From the NCBI RefSeq assembly GCF_009769385.1, contig NZ_VKAB01000039.1, forward strand, positions 1 to 64,000: a stretch of DNA of 64,000 nucleotides. The letters are read 5' to 3'. This document shows, piece by piece, positions 40,758 to 49,709 of this stretch (within the stretch, counting starts at the first letter, position 1; the number at the start of each line of letters is the position of its first letter). The notes under the pieces are model-generated. The model saw nothing but the letters and a program-made list of their open reading frames with translations. It was not told the DNA's origin and did no database searches. This stretch comes from Saccharothrix deserti. Its GTDB lineage: Bacteria > Actinomycetota > Actinomycetes > Mycobacteriales > Pseudonocardiaceae. The position numbers and the translations under genes were made by a program.

Positions 40758-41213
40758 GTGGTTCGCACCATCACCATCACGGGAACGCGTTCAATATCGG
40801 CCGAAGACGACGACCGCCTCAACGTGCTCTTCGATGACTACCTGCTGCCGTTCGGCAACGCCCACTTCTACATCGGAGGAGCGGCCGGTATCGACACCGC
40901 CACTCTCAACTGGCTGGCCGAGAACACCTCGGCAGCCCTCACCGTAGTGGTCCCCTGCACAGTCGCTGACCAGCCGAAATCAGCCTCTTCGGCGATCAAG
41001 TCGTGGCGGGGGCACAACCGACTCGCCGAAGTCATCGAGCTGGCCGCGCCCGCTCTCGACACGTCGGCCTACCACGCCCGCAACCGGTACATGGTCGATC
41101 GCAGCGACTTTGTCATCGGCTTTCCCCGAGGCACCGGCCAGACCTCCGGCACTTGGTACACGTTGAACTATGCCGCCGATCGGGGAAAGCCTCGCCTGGT
41201 GGTACCGGTCTGA
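40758..41213 (+). CDS. SLOG-like (YspA/DprA-like) nucleotide-binding protein
   Basis: 151 aa from the GTG at 40758 with AAAGGAC upstream; an ATG at 40731 would add 9 residues but has no binding site. Rossmann-like SLOG features: strand plus ITGTRSISAED, FYIGGAAGIDTATLNWLAE (the GGA-x-G-D loop), TVVVPCTV, and ARNRYMVDRSDFVIGFPRGTGQTSGTWYTLNYA (late loop R-N and SGT). SLOG proteins bind or cleave nucleotide-derived ligands and some serve as sensors in defence and stress systems. It is followed 26 bases later by an HTH-TPR gene, so both may form a sensor-regulator pair. Confidence 0.72.
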   Translation: MVRTITITGTRSISAEDDDRLNVLFDDYLLPFGNAHFYIGGAAGIDTATLNWLAENTSAALTVVVPCTVADQPKSASSAIKSWRGHNRLAEVIELAAPALDTSAYHARNRYMVDRSDFVIGFPRGTGQTSGTWYTLNYAADRGKPRLVVPV

Positions 41214-41239
41214 CACGGAATGAGTGCTCTAATGAATCC

Positions 41240-42520
41240 GTGACCGCCGTCGAAGGTGAACTCGGTGCCGCCGGCCTGCGCAGGCTGCGCGAGTCGCGCG
41301 GCTGGTCCTGGGCGGACCTTGCCCGAGCACTCCGCGACACCGCCCGCGATCTCGGGATAGCGTCTCCGGCCACCCTTCCGGTGTCCAGCATCCAACGCAC
41401 CGTCGCCCGCTGGGAGAGTCCCGCCGATCGCACCAAGCCAGGCGACCGCTACCAATACCTCCTGGCCCGGATCTACGCGAAGACCTCGACTGGGGATTGG
41501 GATCTCGGCACCGGTTCGGACTTCGCCAAGCTCCTCGACGTACTCCGCGACTTCGGCACCGCACCTCAACGCATCGACCGGCTCATCGACTCGATCACCC
41601 ACGCCCGACCGAGTCCACGAAATCCGGCACGCCGAGCCGACGACCTGGTCGACCACCTGGCCGTCACGGTCGCCGACCTCAATCAACAGGTCGGCTCAAC
41701 ACCGTTCGTCCGCCTCCAACTCCAACTGGCACCGGTCCTCGATGCCTGCCGCACGCTGCTGACCGGGCCGAAGCCGACCATCGACTTGCTGATCCTCGCC
41801 ACCGACGCCTACGCGTTGGCCGCCCGCTTGGCCTTCGAGACGCGCGACGACGACGTCGCGATGGCGCTCTACCGCGACGCCGAAGCCACCGCCGCCCGTC
41901 TGCCCGACCGCAGCCGCCTGGCGGCCGTGCTCACCAGCCACACGATGGTCACCCTGCACGCCACCGACGATCTCAACGCCGCACTCCAACTCGCCCGCGC
42001 CGCCACCGTCGACGCCCACCGCGGCTCCAGCCACGCCATCCGAGCCCGTGCTCACGCCGTCCATGCCGAAGTCCAAGCCCGCGCCGGCGATCCGAGCGCC
42101 GCAGCCACCGCCCTTGACCGTGCGTGGAAGACCGTCGACCAGCTCTCCGTGGGCGACCCGTTCGCCGCCTTCAACGCCGACAGGGTCAGCGGCTTCGAGG
42201 GCCTGTGCGCCCTCTACAGCGGCCAAGCCCACCGCGCCGACGACCTGCTTACCCGCTCCCTGACCAGCCTCACCGGCGCACGCGACGCGGTCCAACGAGG
42301 TATCGGCGCCACGGACCTCGCCCTGGCCCGCCTCGGTCTCGGTGACGCCGCAGCCTGCGTCACCCTCCTCCACGAAGCTGTGGACATCACCGCCACTACT
42401 GGCGGCCGAGTGCCGGCCCAACGCATCGGCCGCGCACGCAGGCACCTGCGCCCATGGCGCGAGGAGTCCTTCGTCGCCGAGCTGGACGACCACATCCACG
42501 ACACGCTGCTAGGTCGGTAA
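41240..42520 (+). CDS. HTH regulator with TPR-like helical repeats
   Basis: 426 aa from the GTG at 41240 (longer open frame overlaps the SLOG-like gene). N-terminal HTH variant: GLRRLRESRGWSWADLARALRDTARDLGIA...SSIQRTVARWESPADRTKPGDRYQYLLARIY. The C-terminal roughly 250 residues are TPR-like helices (ALAARLAFETRDDDVAMALYRDAEATAARL, AALQLARAATVDAHRG, AVHAEVQARAGDPSAAATALDRAW, GFEGLCALYSGQAHRADDLLTRSL). Typical actinobacterial regulator that senses a peptide or protein partner via the TPR part. Likely co-expressed with the SLOG-like protein; convergent with the relaxase gene 11 bases away. Confidence 0.8.
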   Translation: MTAVEGELGAAGLRRLRESRGWSWADLARALRDTARDLGIASPATLPVSSIQRTVARWESPADRTKPGDRYQYLLARIYAKTSTGDWDLGTGSDFAKLLDVLRDFGTAPQRIDRLIDSITHARPSPRNPARRADDLVDHLAVTVADLNQQVGSTPFVRLQLQLAPVLDACRTLLTGPKPTIDLLILATDAYALAARLAFETRDDDVAMALYRDAEATAARLPDRSRLAAVLTSHTMVTLHATDDLNAALQLARAATVDAHRGSSHAIRARAHAVHAEVQARAGDPSAAATALDRAWKTVDQLSVGDPFAAFNADRVSGFEGLCALYSGQAHRADDLLTRSLTSLTGARDAVQRGIGATDLALARLGLGDAAACVTLLHEAVDITATTGGRVPAQRIGRARRHLRPWREESFVAELDDHIHDTLLGR

Positions 42521-42531
42521 GACAGCCACCT

Positions 42532-44160
42532 TCAATGGCCTGGTCCACGGGGCCGCTGAAGTTTCGGTACCACCGGCTTCCCTCCCACCATCGGGCGCTG
42601 AAGCCGTGTCCTGCTCACCGGGGTGTTGGTCGAACGCCTGACAACAACGTGCACCCTTGCGTGCTCCGCGTCCCTGAACTCACTCAGCGCGGGAGCCACT
42701 CGACCGGCCGCAGCAGCCTGATGGATTCGATTGCGAGCCTGAAGCCAGATCGCGATCCGCGCAATCAGCAGCACCAATGCCGCGAGCAGGGCAAGCGCAG
42801 CCAGCGCTTCATTGCCGCGCGCAGTCAGAACCCCGACCGCGGCGATCACCCTCGCTGCCTGGCGCAGCTTGCGGGCCAGCGGTCCGATCCGTTCCGGTAG
42901 AACCCGATGTGGTGTTCGTGCCGCTCGGTCGTACTGCGTGACCAGTTCAGTCAGCACACCGCCCGAGCGCCCTTCCCGTCCCCGAGCCAAGGCAGCCAGT
43001 ACCTCGCCAGTGGCATGCGCGATCCCGCCCAGATCCTCGTGCAGGGTGCGGGTCCGCAGTACCTCGGCAACGTGCTCGACGACCTTGGTGCTCGCCTCCA
43101 TAGCCGTCTGGCGCTGCTCAGGCGTGGCCCACGCGCCGTTGATCCGTTCCAACGCATCGGGCGGCGGTATAGAAGCCCAGCGCTCGGTGAGCTTCGGCCA
43201 GCTCAGGTCAGCGGCGAGCTTCGACCCCGAGTACCTAACCGGCTTCGACTTCCTGGTGCGATCCTTGTGCAAGAAAACCGTGTAGCCGAGCACTCGGCCG
43301 CCATCACCAGCCACGGCCTGCGGGTTCAACCCTTCCCGCTTCAGCTCACGCAGGAACTGCTCACCACTCCTCGTCGTCGCAGCGACCTGCGAAACGACAA
43401 GCCGCAACTCCTCCCGAGCCGTCACCTCCCACCCCAGCCTCTCAGCCTTGCCTTTCTCCTGCCGGGTAGGCGCCACCGGAGCGGTCTTGTCGATGCTGGC
43501 TGTGGGCGTCAGGCCAAGCTCACGTTCCAGCGCCTGGCACTCCTTCCGCAGTGCCAGGAAATCCCGGTAGGGTGTGAACTGCTTACCGGTGACCTCGGAG
43601 ACGAGCGTGACCATGAGGTGAATGTGGTCGTCAGCGTGCCGCACAGCGATCCACCGACACCCGGCCTGATGAATCCCAGTTGCCTTCATCAACCGCTCAG
43701 CGATGCCCTCCCACTCCTCATCGCTCAGCGTCCGATCCCCAGGATGAAGCCGAACCGGCGTGTGCCACACGTACCCAGGCCGGAGCACTACGGCCTTCTT
43801 CCGGGCATCCCACTTGTAGTGCCGCACCCAAGCCGGAGCATCCGCCGGCACGTCCCCAAACCGAATCCGCTCTGCCCACTCGTCAGTGATCGCCTGCGGA
43901 GTGCTCAACGGCAACCCGGCTACCCGCGGCCACTCCTGCATGGTGGTGATCAGCGGCCCGAGCGTGAAGTCGAACTCACCCGGCTTGACTACCTCGCCAT
44001 CCACTCGGACAGCCACAGCCTTCTCCGGCTGATGTGCCCAAGGGGCATCATCCCAAGCCGCAACAATTCGAGGGTTCCGATGCTCCTCGGCCTTGCCAGG
44101 TCCGAACAGGTACCGAATCAGCCCGGCAGGCCGATACCCTCGAACGACCTTGGCGATCAT
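42532..44160 (-). CDS. relaxase/mobilization nuclease (MobA/VirD2-like)
   Basis: 542 aa. N-terminal relaxase domain begins MIAKVVRGYRPAGLIRYLFGPG. The HUH metal site is in CRWIAVRHADDHIHLMVTLV (three His near residues 175-182), preceded by GYVWHTPVRLHPGDR and a candidate nucleophile Tyr in the first 20 residues. The middle region is helical. One hydrophobic stretch near residue 445 (ALAALALLAALVLLIARIAIWLQ) could be a membrane segment. The C-terminus is basic. It nicks oriT and pilots single-stranded DNA. The start overlaps the mobC stop (ATGA). Confidence 0.88.
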   Translation of the reverse strand: MIAKVVRGYRPAGLIRYLFGPGKAEEHRNPRIVAAWDDAPWAHQPEKAVAVRVDGEVVKPGEFDFTLGPLITTMQEWPRVAGLPLSTPQAITDEWAERIRFGDVPADAPAWVRHYKWDARKKAVVLRPGYVWHTPVRLHPGDRTLSDEEWEGIAERLMKATGIHQAGCRWIAVRHADDHIHLMVTLVSEVTGKQFTPYRDFLALRKECQALERELGLTPTASIDKTAPVAPTRQEKGKAERLGWEVTAREELRLVVSQVAATTRSGEQFLRELKREGLNPQAVAGDGGRVLGYTVFLHKDRTRKSKPVRYSGSKLAADLSWPKLTERWASIPPPDALERINGAWATPEQRQTAMEASTKVVEHVAEVLRTRTLHEDLGGIAHATGEVLAALARGREGRSGGVLTELVTQYDRAARTPHRVLPERIGPLARKLRQAARVIAAVGVLTARGNEALAALALLAALVLLIARIAIWLQARNRIHQAAAAGRVAPALSEFRDAEHARVHVVVRRSTNTPVSRTRLQRPMVGGKPVVPKLQRPRGPGH

Positions 44161-44579
44161 CGTCGAAGCCTCGACCAGATCGAAGCCACCACAGCGTCGT
44201 GTGACCTCAGCATATTGCCCAGAACTCGAAGCATCGTGCGAATGGCGGCAGCGCTATCAACCCGCCCGGTCGAGTTCGCGACCTTAGCAACCTGGTTGAG
44301 GCTGCTCCCCACATTAGTCAGCACTCGCCGACGCTCACGAAGCTCCGAGATCAGCTCGCGTACCTGGCTGTCCTCGAACGACTCACCGCGAAGCTTCCGA
44401 ACCGCAGCCTGGTGCGCAGCCTGCTGAGCCCATGCCCCAGGCTTCATTCCCTCGACAGCAGCGACCTTGCATAGGTCTGCCCACTCGGCGTCGGTGTAGC
44501 GCAAAGCCCCACGCCGAGCCCGTCGCTCCCCTGCAGCGTGCTCCCGATAGCCCAACCGTTCCTGCTCTTGCCCACCCAT
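44157..44579 (-). CDS. mobC: MobC-like mobilization accessory protein
   Basis: 140 aa. N-terminal basic segment; ribbon-helix-helix-like LRYTDAEWADLCKVAAVEGMKPGAWAQQAAHQAAV; then the MobC hallmark ELRERRRVLTNVGSSLNQVAKVANSTGRV and a C-terminal helix. MobC opens DNA at oriT and recruits the relaxase encoded next (4-base overlap). It is the first gene of the mob operon; its upstream region has the inverted repeats of a probable oriT. Confidence 0.88.
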   Translation of the reverse strand: MGGQEQERLGYREHAAGERRARRGALRYTDAEWADLCKVAAVEGMKPGAWAQQAAHQAAVRKLRGESFEDSQVRELISELRERRRVLTNVGSSLNQVAKVANSTGRVDSAAAIRTMLRVLGNMLRSHDAVVASIWSRLRR

Positions 44580-44721
44580 AACCGTGTCCCCCCGACACTG
44601 GCTAGGACGACGTCGCTTCGGACGCCGTCACCACCAGCTAGGTGGGCCACCTGGTGGTCTTCTTCTGCTTCCTCGTGATGCCTTACCCAGGTGCACAGCA
44701 TGCCATGCCGCACGCACACTC

Positions 44722-44785
44722 AGGTGGAAGAGGCACTCTTCCACCTATCTTGCTCAGCATGTACTGCGCTGAGTAAAATAGGTGG
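44722..44785. other. candidate oriT: nested inverted repeats upstream of mobC
   Basis: AGGTGGAAGAG (44722-44732) pairs perfectly with CTCTTCCACCT (44736-44746) around a 3-base loop. The CCACCTAT at the end of that arm pairs again with ATAGGTGG (44778-44785), and CTCAGC (44753-44758) pairs with GCTGAG (44768-44773) inside. Alternative foldings that share one arm are typical of nic regions and operators. It lies in the 263-base gap 44580-44842 before mobC; nothing else is seen in the gap. Confidence 0.6.
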
Positions 44786-44842
44786 AGCCGGCTCCTATCA
44801 AACGGCCTATTAAGAGTCGCGGCGGCTCTGTCGTCCCGACAT

Positions 44843-47185
44843 CTATGGGCGAATCCTGAGTCGTGCAGGTAGACGAACTTGTTGAGTTAGAAGTTGGTGT
44901 AGATTCGCATGAACAAGATGCTGGTCTTCCAGTGTTACGGTCAGTGCATACGACTGCTCAAGGTAACGAGGGTCGTTTCTGGCCCAAGTCGCTGCGCGAT
45001 GAGTGACCGCGACATAGAAGATATCGTCATCGTTGACGAACGAGTTAGTCATAGTCCAGCTGCGCACTTGCAGCGTACTGCTTGCTACGAAATCGCTGCC
45101 AGGAATTAGGGGAGGGCGTCTGCGGTCTCTGATTGGATCCAGGGCATTTGTGGATTCTTGACGTCGTAGTACTTCTCGGAGTTCGTCAAGATCGATATTG
45201 CGGTAAAGGTCAACCTGCATATTGGCGTGGAGGTACTCGCGACGTTGACGTCGCACCGGAGGGTCAAACGCCAGCGCTATGATGAGTGTACGTTGGCTAC
45301 CACTGCCTCGTCGGAAAACTTCAGGAACCGGTACCGGATGCAGGTGCACGGTGTCGACAGGCATGGCACCGTCGTAAGTCATTGTCGCGCGTCGATTTCC
45401 GCTATTGATGGCACGTTCTGTATCGGGGCGTCCCAGTCCGAATCGAGCAGCCTTGCGGTGCTCCTCGACGTTATCTGCTGACGTATCGGGCAAACGTGCG
45501 CTACCGGCTAGCAGCGCTCGGATTAGGTTGGCCGAAGCATCAGGATAGGCGTGCGTAATGTCAGCTGCAATGCGCGCCACGGCTGGTGCTGCGTAGCTTG
45601 TCCCGTTGCAAGCTTTGAACAGTTGTCCGTTCGTCGAATTTATTGCCGTACTGACGAGGCTGGCACCCATATCATTGGTGACCACATGCCCGAGATCGCT
45701 CAAGACGAGGTTTCCGCCGTAGTGAACTACTTCTGGCTTGTTGCGTCGCCGTTCATTCGATCCGGTTCCTGGGCCGGTGCGACTAAAAGGTGATACTTGA
45801 TCTGCGCTGGCGATGGCTTGCCATCCCAGGCGATTCGACCCTATCTCGGCTACTCCTTCACTGAGTGCCAAGGAGCCGACAGTAAGGGCGAGGGCTGCGG
45901 GTGCGGGTTCAGAAAGTCGATGTTCGGGAGTGTCGAGGTATTTGGGGTAGTCGTCAGCAGCGTGATGGCCACTGGGTGTCATGGCGCTAAGGGAGTGGAA
46001 AACTACATTTCCCGTAGGAACGACTACCACAATATTGAGTTCTCTAACGAGTTCGTCAATGGTCTCGGTAAGGGCGTCAAGGTGAATATCGGAGTAAGGT
46101 TCGCTATAGCCGACCGACAAGTTGAATATTCTTACGCCGTAAGTCTTGTGGAGGTGGCGAATTCCTTTTTCGACGAGCGTGTGTGGAAAGTCGCTAACTG
46201 CAAACCGTGGGGCACCGGAAGGGTTATTTGGATCGGGTTCCAGAATTCGCGCTACGCGCACTGTTCCGTAGGCTTTGAAAGGCGAGCCTTCGCGCAATTC
46301 TTCGTGAAGAAACGGTAGAAGGACACGGCCGACCACTTCGCTACCGTGATCACCAGGCTGCTGCCACGGGTAGTTGGGCGGTCCGACAGGGTCCACGGAT
46401 TCTACAAGGCCGTATAGCAGTGGATGGGCAGAGGCGGGGGCATCGTCGAGCACGCCAACTGCAGCCGATGCCACGGTAATTCGATGGGGTAGGTCCTCAG
46501 ATTGGAGTGTGCGCCAATCGCGAAAATCAAGGAATGGTACAGGAGGGGTGCGGACCAGTTCCACTACACTGGTATTAAGTAGATCTTCGAGACCTTCCGC
46601 ATTGACACGTGCACGAATCAGGTTTCGTCGAGGGCTAACGGAACGAAGTTGAGCCTGAACTTCCGTTTGTGCAAGCACTGCATCAACGATGGAGGCGCGT
46701 CGCCGTGCTTCCGTTCCGTCTGGTGAAGGCCAAATGATAACGTCTACGAGAAACTGTCCATCAGGTGGCGGGGCAAGTCCAGGGCCGCGACGATCCTCCG
46801 GTCCGTAGGGTTCTATATCGTTAATCAGGTCGACGAGCGAATATAGTGCTCCGGTTCGAGCATATTCTGCAAGCGCTACGGCGAGTTCATTCGTTCCATC
46901 GTTACTGAGTACGAAGTATGTGTAACTCACGGTTTCGCCGAGAACTTGGAGTTTTCGCGCTTCGAGCGAATTTTCCTGTGGTCGACCAGCGGCGCGAATC
47001 TTAAAAACGAGACTTGGGTCGACGCCTGCGTCGAGGCGGCGCGGTGCCGTGACAACCTGCTGCAATTCTGCTTGCAGGTGGGCACCATGCTGCTGTCGGT
47101 TCCTCGGCACTGGCGTGCCACCTCCGCCGCCAGCTCGCCGAGACCCGACAGGGCGTGGATCGGGTAGCAGCAGGTGACTAGGCAT
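44843..47185 (-). CDS. ietS: S8 subtilisin-like serine protease, IetS-type
   Basis: 780 aa, ATG with AAGGAGG at good distance. The catalytic triad is visible: Asp in AVGVLDDAP (near 247), His in PGDHGSEVVG (near 280), Ser in CNGTSYAAP (near 530), oxyanion Asn in VVVPTGNVV. The N-terminal roughly 230 residues and C-terminal roughly 200 residues flank the protease; no signal peptide. Directly upstream (22-base gap, same strand) is an AAA ATPase. An AAA ATPase plus S8 protease pair of these sizes is the layout of IetAS, described as an incompatibility locus of Agrobacterium Ti plasmids and as an anti-phage system. The DNA is clearly A+T-richer than its surroundings, which indicates separate acquisition. 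Confidence 0.85.
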   Translation of the reverse strand: MPSHLLLPDPRPVGSRRAGGGGGTPVPRNRQQHGAHLQAELQQVVTAPRRLDAGVDPSLVFKIRAAGRPQENSLEARKLQVLGETVSYTYFVLSNDGTNELAVALAEYARTGALYSLVDLINDIEPYGPEDRRGPGLAPPPDGQFLVDVIIWPSPDGTEARRRASIVDAVLAQTEVQAQLRSVSPRRNLIRARVNAEGLEDLLNTSVVELVRTPPVPFLDFRDWRTLQSEDLPHRITVASAAVGVLDDAPASAHPLLYGLVESVDPVGPPNYPWQQPGDHGSEVVGRVLLPFLHEELREGSPFKAYGTVRVARILEPDPNNPSGAPRFAVSDFPHTLVEKGIRHLHKTYGVRIFNLSVGYSEPYSDIHLDALTETIDELVRELNIVVVVPTGNVVFHSLSAMTPSGHHAADDYPKYLDTPEHRLSEPAPAALALTVGSLALSEGVAEIGSNRLGWQAIASADQVSPFSRTGPGTGSNERRRNKPEVVHYGGNLVLSDLGHVVTNDMGASLVSTAINSTNGQLFKACNGTSYAAPAVARIAADITHAYPDASANLIRALLAGSARLPDTSADNVEEHRKAARFGLGRPDTERAINSGNRRATMTYDGAMPVDTVHLHPVPVPEVFRRGSGSQRTLIIALAFDPPVRRQRREYLHANMQVDLYRNIDLDELREVLRRQESTNALDPIRDRRRPPLIPGSDFVASSTLQVRSWTMTNSFVNDDDIFYVAVTHRAATWARNDPRYLEQSYALTVTLEDQHLVHANLHQLLTQQVRLPARLRIRP

Positions 47186-47207
47186 CGTGCGCCTCCTTGA
47201 GCAGGCG

Positions 47208-48185
47208 TTACCAGGGCCGCGCGGTCACAACTGCGATCGCATCGGTGATATCGCCGGGCAGGACCTCATTGTGACCCCGTAGGAGCGCGGCGCGGCGAGC
47301 GTCTGCGGCTAGCTTCTCCACGGCTGCATGGGGCAAGCCCTTGAGTGCGCTGGCTGTTTTGTCAATATCGACTCCGCGATGCGGGACGGGGCGAAGTCGA
47401 AGACGGAGTAGCCGGCGCAGTTCATGTACAGAAGGAAGTCGGAAGGTGAAGACTTCGTCGAAGCGACGCCACAGTGCCGCGTCAAGAAGACCGGGGTGGT
47501 TAGTAGCTGCGAGCAGAAGACTGGGGCCGCGGTAAGTGTCAATCATCTGCAAAAATGCGGTTACTACGCGTTTCATCTCACCATGCTCACTGCTGTCGTC
47601 GCGAGAGCGGCCGAGAGAGTCGAACTCATCGAAAAGTACAACAAAAGGAGCCTGGTTGGCGTAGTCTAGAACACGCCTAAGATTACTTGCTGTTTCTCCT
47701 AGGTAAGATGAAACGACAGCATCGAGACGTACCAAAAGAAAAGGTCGTCCCAGTTCTGTGGCGAGTGCCTCTGCCGCAGTGGTCTTCCCACACCCTGGTG
47801 GTCCCTGTAGAAGTAGCCTCTGACGCCTGGGTATGCCCGCAGCGTCCAGGTCTGGCCATCGACGGACCTCTTCGACCAGTTGGCCTAGGGTGGCTGCAAG
47901 TTCGGGAGCTAGGACAAGATCTTCGATGAGCCGGTCTGGTGTACGCACCTCAGCAAGCGGCCACTCTCCCTCCCGGTCCTTCGGAGGCTCTGGAAGGATT
48001 ACGGTGCTACCGGTATCGACCGTGCCACCTACGGCAAGGAGCTTCTGGAGATCGCGCGCCAACGCGTGATGCTGCTTGGCCTGCTCTTCCTCGATGATCT
48101 CAAGGGCCGCGCGACGGAACGCCAGCTCATCCCGGGTATGGAACGCCCGAAAGAGTGTCTTCAAGTGTCTGCCGGCCATGACCAT
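47208..48185 (-). CDS. ietA: AAA+ ATPase, IetA-type
   Basis: 325 aa from the ATG at 48183-48185; the frame stays open to 48428 and the true start is uncertain because no strong binding site is seen. N-terminal helical part HLKTLFRAFHTRDELAFRRAALEIIEEEQAKQHHALARDLQKLL, then the AAA module: Walker A LLLQGPPGCGKTTAAEALA, Walker B APFVVLFDEFDSLG, sensor 1 LLLAATNHPGLL, Arg finger WRRFDEVF, C-terminal lid. It probably activates or loads the protease encoded next. The A+T-rich composition is shared with that gene. Confidence 0.82.
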   Translation of the reverse strand: MVMAGRHLKTLFRAFHTRDELAFRRAALEIIEEEQAKQHHALARDLQKLLAVGGTVDTGSTVILPEPPKDREGEWPLAEVRTPDRLIEDLVLAPELAATLGQLVEEVRRWPDLDAAGIPRRQRLLLQGPPGCGKTTAAEALATELGRPFLLVRLDAVVSSYLGETASNLRRVLDYANQAPFVVLFDEFDSLGRSRDDSSEHGEMKRVVTAFLQMIDTYRGPSLLLAATNHPGLLDAALWRRFDEVFTFRLPSVHELRRLLRLRLRPVPHRGVDIDKTASALKGLPHAAVEKLAADARRAALLRGHNEVLPGDITDAIAVVTARPW

Positions 48186-48393
48186 GATGCTAGGGCGTCG
48201 GGCTGCGCCGTCCCACACAAACTCTCCGTACCGGAGTTTCGCATGCAGGTTGGTGCGCGGGTGTAGCACGCCGGTTCCAGCTGAGATCTCTTGGAGTTCG
48301 CCGCAGCATCCTGAGATGGGTGGCTGGCAGTGACCTGACGGGGGATGCGCCCTGCAACGGCAACAGGCGACCTGTAGATCACTCCACTGAGTC

Positions 48394-49071
48394 TCACGTG
48401 GGCTCAACCACATCGTCCTCACCGTCAACGGTTGCCGCGTTGATATCGGAGGTGACGCGGCTCATCGCTAGAAGGGCAAAGCCGGAGATAACCATGAGGC
48501 CGTCGAGTACCAGGGGGCCGACTGCTGCTGCCAGTGGGCCGTAGTGCCAGGCCAGTAGGAGGTCTCGGAGGTGGCCGTAGGAGATGACGGCTGAGCCGAG
48601 GGCCACGGTGCCGGTGCCGCCGAAGCGGGCGAGGGTCCATTGCCAGCCCTTGGGCCAGGGGATGCGGGAGAGGACTTCTACGGAGAGCAGTAGGCCGATG
48701 GGCCAGACTGCGGCTCCGATCTGCGGGGGCAGTCCTGGTGACCAGCCGGTGGGGTGGTGTTCGGCTGGTAGCCAGGTGTGGAGGACGTTGGCGGCGATCG
48801 ACATGACCGAGCCGAAGACGAAGCCTGCCCAGGCCACCAGGCGGCCGTCTGTGGTTCGGGCTGGTGGAGTGGCTGGTGAGAGTGGCGTGGAGGTGTCGCC
48901 AAGGCTGGTGTCCTCCGTCGCCAGCTCCGCCAGCGCTTTGCGAACTGCGTGATCGGTGGCGCCGGTCAGGCGAACCAGGGTGGGGCGGCCTGGTGGTGGT
49001 TCGCCAGCTGCTCGCGCCGCTTCGAGCGCCTGTCGGATCTGGGTGACGAGTTCTGGGTTGGGTGCGGTCAC
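48394..49071 (-). CDS. DUF2637-type membrane protein (Spd-like)
   Basis: 225 aa from the GTG at 49069-49071, overlapping the HTH stop. N-terminal DNA-binding-like helices (LVTQIRQALEAARAAGEPPPGRPTLVRLTGATDHAVRKALAEL) are followed by about four membrane helices (GRLVAWAGFVFGSVMSIAANVLH, IGAAVWPIGLLLSVEVLSRIPW, GTVALGSAVISYGHLRDLLLAW, AAAVGPLVLDGLMVISGFALLA). The order HTH-like part plus membrane part equals that of the AICE 2 protein at 13217. Such proteins accompany tra/rep genes in actinomycete elements. Confidence 0.8.
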   Translation of the reverse strand: MTAPNPELVTQIRQALEAARAAGEPPPGRPTLVRLTGATDHAVRKALAELATEDTSLGDTSTPLSPATPPARTTDGRLVAWAGFVFGSVMSIAANVLHTWLPAEHHPTGWSPGLPPQIGAAVWPIGLLLSVEVLSRIPWPKGWQWTLARFGGTGTVALGSAVISYGHLRDLLLAWHYGPLAAAVGPLVLDGLMVISGFALLAMSRVTSDINAATVDGEDDVVEPT

Positions 49072-49709
49072 TGGGCCGTCTCCCCGGCTCCGGTGGCTCG
49101 TGGGTGGCAGCGTGCGCAGAGGACCGAGCGGGTTCGGTCTTCGTCCAGCCAGATGACGCGGGCCGAGATCGGGTCGGAGTCGCGGGCGTCGCACTCGCCG
49201 CAGGGCGGCATGGGCGAGCGCGCCTCGGGCGCGCGCTCGCGTGAAGGACGGTTCTCTGGAGGGTTAAGGACGGTTCGGGGGCGAGTGCTGCCCCTCGTGA
49301 AGCTGTTCCTTGCCGGTCGTAGCGACGTTATCTGCCCCTCGTGCTGGTCAACGGGCGGCAATGCTCGCAGGCCGTGGTGGTGGCTGTCCGCAGGCCCGGT
49401 GAAGGGGCAGAGGGCCAGGTCGTAGCCGTTCGGCCTGCGGTCGGCCCTCTTGATGTGCGCGGCGATCACGGCTGGATCGGAGGGGCGGATCAGCTTGAGG
49501 GCTTGGAGGCTGCGCAGAGCTGAGCGGACGGTGCGCTCGGACAGACGCGTGTAGTGGATCAGCTTCTCGATGCTGGGGAAGGCGTGGCGACCGTTCGGGT
49601 CCGCGTGGTTCGCCAGGCCGATCAGGACGGCCGCCAGGCTGGCGGCGTCTCCGCGGTCGCGGGGGATCGGTGCATCGTTCAGAGCCCAGTTGATCGCTTC
49701 GATGCTCAC
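49068..49709 (-). CDS. winged-helix replication-type protein with zinc site
   Basis: 213 aa from the GTG at 49707-49709. SIEAINWALNDAPIPRDRGDAASLAAVLIGLANHADPNGRHAFPSIEKLIHYTRLSERTVRSALRSLQALKLIRPSD is the N-terminal winged helix found in many actinobacterial plasmid and phage proteins, probably replication initiators. The C-terminus has a CGECDARD ... CARCH zinc ribbon. It overlaps both neighbours by 4 bases. The tail between is Pro/Arg-rich. Without a nuclease or primase motif its exact role in replication stays open. Confidence 0.7.
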   Translation of the reverse strand: MSIEAINWALNDAPIPRDRGDAASLAAVLIGLANHADPNGRHAFPSIEKLIHYTRLSERTVRSALRSLQALKLIRPSDPAVIAAHIKRADRRPNGYDLALCPFTGPADSHHHGLRALPPVDQHEGQITSLRPARNSFTRGSTRPRTVLNPPENRPSRERAPEARSPMPPCGECDARDSDPISARVIWLDEDRTRSVLCARCHPRATGAGETAQ

